Shown piece after piece: positions 4,505 to 8,190 of a stretch of DNA of 8,190 bases. The stretch's first letter is position 1; each line of letters opens with the position of its first letter. The translations under genes and the position numbers were made by a program. Origin of the DNA: G039029935 sp039029935 (GTDB lineage: Bacteria > Chloroflexota > Anaerolineae > Caldilineales > Caldilineaceae); assembly GCA_039029935.1 (NCBI GenBank), contig JBCCFC010000610.1, positions 1 to 8,190 of the forward strand, read 5' to 3'. The notes under the pieces are model-generated. The model saw only the letters and a list, made by a program, of their open reading frames with translations. It was not told where the DNA came from and ran no database searches.

Positions 4505-5893
4505 ATGAAACTAAATAAGAAGGCACTCGACCCTCGAATTGACCCCACAACACAATTGGCGGGCGGCTTTGGTTTGCTTGCGGCCAAGCAGGATGCCAAA
4601 GGACTGTTGCGGCGTTCTGTGATGGCAAACCTGCTCTGGGAGGATATGTTTTATGAGGATGGTAAAGCAGTTGCCGATACCATCAAAACGCTGATTCCTC
4701 AAGTCGAGCCAGAGGAAGTCTTCAATATTGCGATTGAAGCCAAGACGCAGCAAAAGTTACGCCATGTGCCGCTACTGATTGCGCGCGAGATGGCGCGCAT
4801 CCAAACGCATAAGCACTTGGTGGGTCAACTGCTGCCGCGCATCATCCTACGTGCGGATGAGCTGGCTGAGTTTGTTGCACTCTATTGGTTAGATGGCAAG
4901 CAGCCACTCTCCAAGCAGGTCAAAGTCGGGCTGCGCAATGCGTTTGACAAGTTTGATGCCTATCAACTGGCAAAATACAATCGCAAAAATCAGATCAAGC
5001 TGCGTGATGTCATGTTCTTGGTTCACCCCAAGCCACTACAGGGCAAAGAAGAGTTGTTCAAGCAACTGGCTGAGAATACGTTGCCTACACCTGACACGTG
5101 GGAAGTGGCACTATCGGCAGGGCAGGACAAGAAAGCATCGTGGGAACGGCTAATCAGCGAGCGTAAGCTTGGTGCATTGGCCTTTGTGCGCAATCTACGC
5201 AACATGGAACAGGTTGGTGTCTCGCATCAGACCATCTTGCAGGGCTTTGAGACGCTGAACCCACGTTGGTTGTTGCCATTAAACTATCTGGCCGCAGCCA
5301 AGGCTGCACCGCGTTATGAGTGCGAGTTGGAGTCACTGATGCTACGCGGGCTGGCAAAAGCCCCTAAACTGTCTGGCTATACCGTGTTTGTGGTCGATGT
5401 CTCTGGCTCTATGGGTGCGCGGGTGAGCAGCCGCAGCGAATTCACACGCATGGATGCTGCTGCGGCCATGACCGTGCTGGCTGCTGAAATGTGTGAACGG
5501 ATTGCCGTCTACGCCACTGCGGGGAGCGACGCCAAACGCATCCACCAAACCGAGTTGGTGTGCCCCTCGCACGGCTTTGCACTGAGCCGTGATATTCTGA
5601 ACAAGGCCAGTAGTCTGGGTGGTGGCGGTATCTTTACCCGCCAGTGCCTGGAGTACATCAAAAAGCAGGAGCAAGAAACGCCAGATCGGATTATCATTTT
5701 CTCAGACAGTCAGGATTGTGATCATCCCAACAAGCGTATCCCCGCGCCGTTTGGCCGCACCAACTATATTGTAGATGTATCTGCGCATACGCGTGGCATT
5801 AACTACAAGGGGCTGTGGACGGCTGAGGTTTCGGGCTGGTCTGAACATTTTTTGAGCTTTATTTCCGCGTTGGAAAGGGCGGAATCGGCTTAA
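4505..5893 (+). CDS. TROVE-vWA protein, Ro60/Rsr orthologue 2
   Basis: Starting at ATG 4505 the protein has 462 residues. The open frame extends upstream to an ATG at 4439, but that part overlaps Y RNA 5. The TROVE domain (residues about 15-292) is clearly paralogous to rsr1. In the block starting RADELAEFV and ending HPKP, 45 of 62 residues match by eye. Shared landmarks are LRHVPLLIAREMAR, GKQPLSKQVK, KLRDVMF and GALAFVRNLRNM. The vWA domain (about 293-455) keeps a full metal site: DVSGSM (D298, S300, S302), T378 in GGGGIFTRQ and D401 in FSDSQDCD. The two vWA domains differ more than the TROVE domains, which suggests different partners, an inference only. In Ro60 the vWA face lies beside the RNA-binding ring. 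No convincing T-tract terminator follows, but a long hairpin lies 36 nt after the stop. Family assignment is firm; division of labour with rsr1 is unknown. Confidence 0.95.
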   Translation: MKLNKKALDPRIDPTTQLAGGFGLLAAKQDAKGLLRRSVMANLLWEDMFYEDGKAVADTIKTLIPQVEPEEVFNIAIEAKTQQKLRHVPLLIAREMARIQTHKHLVGQLLPRIILRADELAEFVALYWLDGKQPLSKQVKVGLRNAFDKFDAYQLAKYNRKNQIKLRDVMFLVHPKPLQGKEELFKQLAENTLPTPDTWEVALSAGQDKKASWERLISERKLGALAFVRNLRNMEQVGVSHQTILQGFETLNPRWLLPLNYLAAAKAAPRYECELESLMLRGLAKAPKLSGYTVFVVDVSGSMGARVSSRSEFTRMDAAAAMTVLAAEMCERIAVYATAGSDAKRIHQTELVCPSHGFALSRDILNKASSLGGGGIFTRQCLEYIKKQEQETPDRIIIFSDSQDCDHPNKRIPAPFGRTNYIVDVSAHTRGINYKGLWTAEVSGWSEHFLSFISALERAESA

Positions 5894-5929
5894 ACTATAT
5901 AATAATCAAATAGAGCTTGAATAAAATCG

Positions 5930-5995
5930 AACCTCGCGTTCCACCCCTATCTGCGTCTCTAGCATCAGACGCAGATAGGGGCGGAACGCGAGGTT
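5930..5995. terminator. Long hairpin with 29-bp arms after rsr2 (terminator or small mobile repeat)
   Basis: The left arm 5930-5958 and right arm 5967-5995 are reverse complements with a single A-C mismatch, around an 8-nt loop CTAGCATC. The stem is GC-rich while both flanks are AT-rich. It sits 36 nt after the rsr2 stop and is not followed by a T-run, so it is not a textbook intrinsic terminator. It could stop or stabilise the rsr2 transcript, or be a dispersed palindromic repeat. The short reading frame at 5917-6180 running through it is probably chance. Confidence 0.55.
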
Positions 5996-6291
5996 ATCTG
6001 TTTAACTTGTTATTGACGATTACAACAATTGAATTTTTTTGCACTTTCATCCCTATAACCCGTACACGTAAAAATTTCTGCGTTACTTTCTTCTTTGCCA
6101 CAGCGTCATCGTGTGATAATTATGGGGAACTCTGCCAAATTCACGGCATACTGCTAAAACGTTACAAGAGTTTCCCATAGAGTAGATAAACAGTTTTTCG
6201 CAAGTAAAAATCTACAATCAATCAAGACAAACCAGCCGCAAATCATGAAATCATGGTGTGCGATTCCGCCGTCCCGGCAAAAGGATGGATT
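5996..6291. other. AT-rich intergenic region without a supportable gene
   Basis: About 300 bp separate the long hairpin from the beta-helix gene. I see no protein-like frame, no RNA fold like the Y RNAs and no clear promoter. A TTGAAT/TATAAC pair at 6029-6059 has a 19-nt spacer and is weak. The promoter of the beta-helix gene should lie here. Confidence 0.5.
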
Positions 6292-8190
6292 ATGCTTCGT
6301 CAGAGCATCTCGCTATGTATTATTGTTAGTTGCATTTGTTTTTTTAGTTACGTACCTATTTTTCAGGATGTGACACCATCATCACTGCTCACACATCGCA
6401 TTTCATTTTTACAACAGTCTCATCTGACACAGACAGAACAGAGTGACTATCAAGACAAAGACATATCAGCCAACATCAAACAGACGGCTCCTGCGGGAGA
6501 TCGTCCGATGTCTGCGCCCACCAATCATCTGCAAACAATGGCTCGTGGCCGTGTACGCGCGTCATCAAACACTGCGTCATTAAACACTGCATCTAACAAC
6601 ATCATCACGGTTTGTGCCGATGCCAACTGTGACCACAATAGCGTACACGAAGCTGTCAGTGCGGCGCAGCCCGGCGACCACATCAAAATTGCGACTGGAA
6701 CCTACAAAAATCCAGATATTGCTGCGGAAGGGCGATTTCTCACGATTAACAAAGAAATCACGTTGTCTGGTGGCTATGATGGTACTGATTGGTCCACTGC
6801 TGATCCTATTGCCAACCCGACCATTTTGGATGGTGAAGAGCAGGGAGCAGGTCTGTACATGCAGACGGGTGGCATCACTGTGACTGTACAGGGATTGACG
6901 ATTCAACGGGCGCGTGGACAGGGTATCTATGCGAGCAATACACGTGTCATCATCGACAATAGCCACATCATCAGCACGACAGGCTCATCCAATAGTGCGA
7001 TTTCGCTTTCTAGTAGTCATGGTTCACAGATTCGACGAAGTACAATTCAGCATAGCGCAACGGCAATTTCTCTAAGCAGTAGTCATGATGTTGTGATTGA
7101 AGACAACACGATTGAGCAGAACAGTACAGGGGTTTCTCTGGTTGCAAGCCACCGTTTCTTGATAAAAAGGAACCGTATCATCCGTAATACGGGGAGCGGG
7201 TTGACGGCCAATTATTGGTCCTCTAGTTCTAATGGGACAATCACGGCGAACATCATCGCTAAGAATGGTGGCACAGGACTTTTCATCAACGGCTCTCGTC
7301 AACAAATCGATAACAATATGATTGTTATCAACGATGGTTATGGGATTGACTGGCGATCTGGCAATGGCATCATGTATCACAATACGATTGCAGACAATGA
7401 CGGTGATGCCGGGGTATATGTTCAATCTGGCGTTAACGTTGTACTCACCAACACTATCATCTCCGGTCATACCTATGGTATCCGTACTGCCAGCGCAAGC
7501 GGCAATGTCCAAGCTAACCATACCCTCTGGTTTAGCAATACGAATGACACCGCAGCAACGGGTGGCCTCAATATCGTCACAACCAACGACTTGCATGACA
7601 ACCCTCTGTTTGTCGGGACAGGCGAATCATGGGACGCCTACCATCTGACATTCGCATCGCCAGCGATTGATGCAGGTGGTGCAACAGACATCGATAAGGA
7701 CGTTGATGGAGAGGGACGTGCGCCCAACATTGGTCCCGACATTGGCGCGGATGAGTACCCCCATGTGTTGACGCTGAGTGATGGGCAGAGTGAGACGACA
7801 ACACCCAACTCGACCGTCACCTATGTGCATATATTGCGTAACAGTGGTGGCGTCACCGATACCGTGAATCTTACGGCAAACTCCAGCCAAAATTGGGCAG
7901 TGAGCGTGGAGCCAAGTCAAGTAACAGTTGGCGTTGGCATGGCAGTGCCTGTCACTGTCACCGTACTTGTACCAGCCGATGCTGGCACCGATATGACCAC
8001 GCTGACCGCACAATCTACCCTAGATGGACATGCAATCCATACGGTGACGGATGTAACCAGCACCGAAGCAGGGATGACGCTAACACCCAATCACAGTGAG
8101 ATGCATGATCCTGGAAGTACAGTCACCTACGTACGGTGGAGGCGGGCTCCGCGGAGTGGCGGGCCATTCTCGACGAGGTGGACGGCCTCG
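6292..8190 (+). CDS. Secreted right-handed beta-helix protein with NEW3-like repeats (3' incomplete)
   Basis: The frame runs 633 codons to the window end without a stop. ATG 6292 has AAGGA 6 nt upstream (6281-6285); an in-frame ATG at 6253 lacks a site. Residues 1-25 are a signal peptide or anchor (SISLCIIVSCICFFSYVPIF). Residues 26-100 are a low-complexity spacer. From about 104 the ITVCADANC, VHEAVSAAQPGDHIKIATGTY and LSGGYDG segments open a pectate-lyase-like parallel beta helix. Its turns repeat as N-x-I-x-x-N-x-G/T (IEDNTIEQNSTGVSL, IKRNRIIRNTGSGL, NTIADND) to about 450. SPAIDAGG (456-463) and DIGADEY (483-489) mark the segment commonly seen at the end of such helices. From 490 a NEW3/CARDB-like beta repeat follows (TPNSTVTYV...), and a second copy starts near 595 (DPGSTVTYV). 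That second copy breaks off at residue 615, where DNA becomes GC-rich. Such proteins bind or cleave polysaccharide, but no catalytic site is identifiable. Confidence 0.8.
   Translation, partial: MLRQSISLCIIVSCICFFSYVPIFQDVTPSSLLTHRISFLQQSHLTQTEQSDYQDKDISANIKQTAPAGDRPMSAPTNHLQTMARGRVRASSNTASLNTASNNIITVCADANCDHNSVHEAVSAAQPGDHIKIATGTYKNPDIAAEGRFLTINKEITLSGGYDGTDWSTADPIANPTILDGEEQGAGLYMQTGGITVTVQGLTIQRARGQGIYASNTRVIIDNSHIISTTGSSNSAISLSSSHGSQIRRSTIQHSATAISLSSSHDVVIEDNTIEQNSTGVSLVASHRFLIKRNRIIRNTGSGLTANYWSSSSNGTITANIIAKNGGTGLFINGSRQQIDNNMIVINDGYGIDWRSGNGIMYHNTIADNDGDAGVYVQSGVNVVLTNTIISGHTYGIRTASASGNVQANHTLWFSNTNDTAATGGLNIVTTNDLHDNPLFVGTGESWDAYHLTFASPAIDAGGATDIDKDVDGEGRAPNIGPDIGADEYPHVLTLSDGQSETTTPNSTVTYVHILRNSGGVTDTVNLTANSSQNWAVSVEPSQVTVGVGMAVPVTVTVLVPADAGTDMTTLTAQSTLDGHAIHTVTDVTSTEAGMTLTPNHSEMHDPGSTVTYVRWRRAPRSGGPFSTRWTAS
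8134..8190. other. Abrupt GC-rich tail, probable foreign or chimeric junction
   Basis: The last 57 bases contain 43 G or C, far above the preceding sequence. In the beta-helix frame they read RWRRAPRSGG, unlike the expected continuation of the repeat (the first copy continues YVHILRNSGG). Another plus frame gives the more protein-like TVEAGSAEWRAILDEVDGL. I infer a junction with unrelated high-GC DNA. Confidence 0.6.

Noticed and set aside
5917..6180. 87-codon plus-strand open frame
   Set aside because: It crosses the long hairpin, has no Shine-Dalgarno site or ATG start context and reads like chance AT-rich sequence.

Overview
The window looks like DNA from a Chloroflexota bacterium (Anaerolineae/Ardenticatenia/Herpetosiphon-like). 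This is an inference from secreted proteins with a cohesin-like domain, a long Thr-Pro linker, an FN3-like C-terminal domain and a terminal YLP(I/W)xxR tail, a layout I associate with that phylum. Base composition is moderate, with AT-rich intergenic DNA. The two window edges are both suspicious. In bases 1-118 a Thr-Pro protein is encoded on the minus strand and meets head to head a plus-strand fragment of the same protein family. At about 8134 the DNA turns abruptly GC-rich inside a protein domain.

Left part (1-2193): a minus-strand fragment of a cohesin/Thr-Pro protein, a plus-strand C-terminal fragment of a second one, and a complete third one starting from a GTG at 823. All appear to be exported proteins.

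Central part (2325-5893): the main interest. Two paralogous TROVE-vWA proteins (Ro60/Rsr orthologues) alternate with five structured RNAs that I read as bacterial Y RNAs. Order: Y1, Y2, Y3, terminator, rsr1, Y4, Y5, rsr2. All five RNAs share a closing stem, an asymmetric internal loop (TGGTG on the 5' side, TGTTCC on the 3' side), an 8-bp inner stem and a TACTT box. Y1 and Y2 end in a simple hairpin. Y3, Y4 and Y5 carry a circularly permuted tRNA-like domain of the YrlA type: T-arm first, then an acceptor stem closed by a loop, then D-arm, with the anticodon stem leading into the Y stem. Ro proteins are ring-shaped RNA-binding proteins that hold Y RNAs. In Deinococcus the Y RNA tethers Rsr to PNPase for structured-RNA decay, and in Salmonella the Ro/YrlA genes sit near the rtcBA RNA-repair genes. 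No nuclease or ligase gene is visible here, so the local partner is unknown.

Right part (5894-8190): a 29-bp-arm hairpin, about 300 bp of AT-rich DNA without a supportable gene, then a large secreted parallel beta-helix protein that runs to the window end and is interrupted by the compositional break near 8134.
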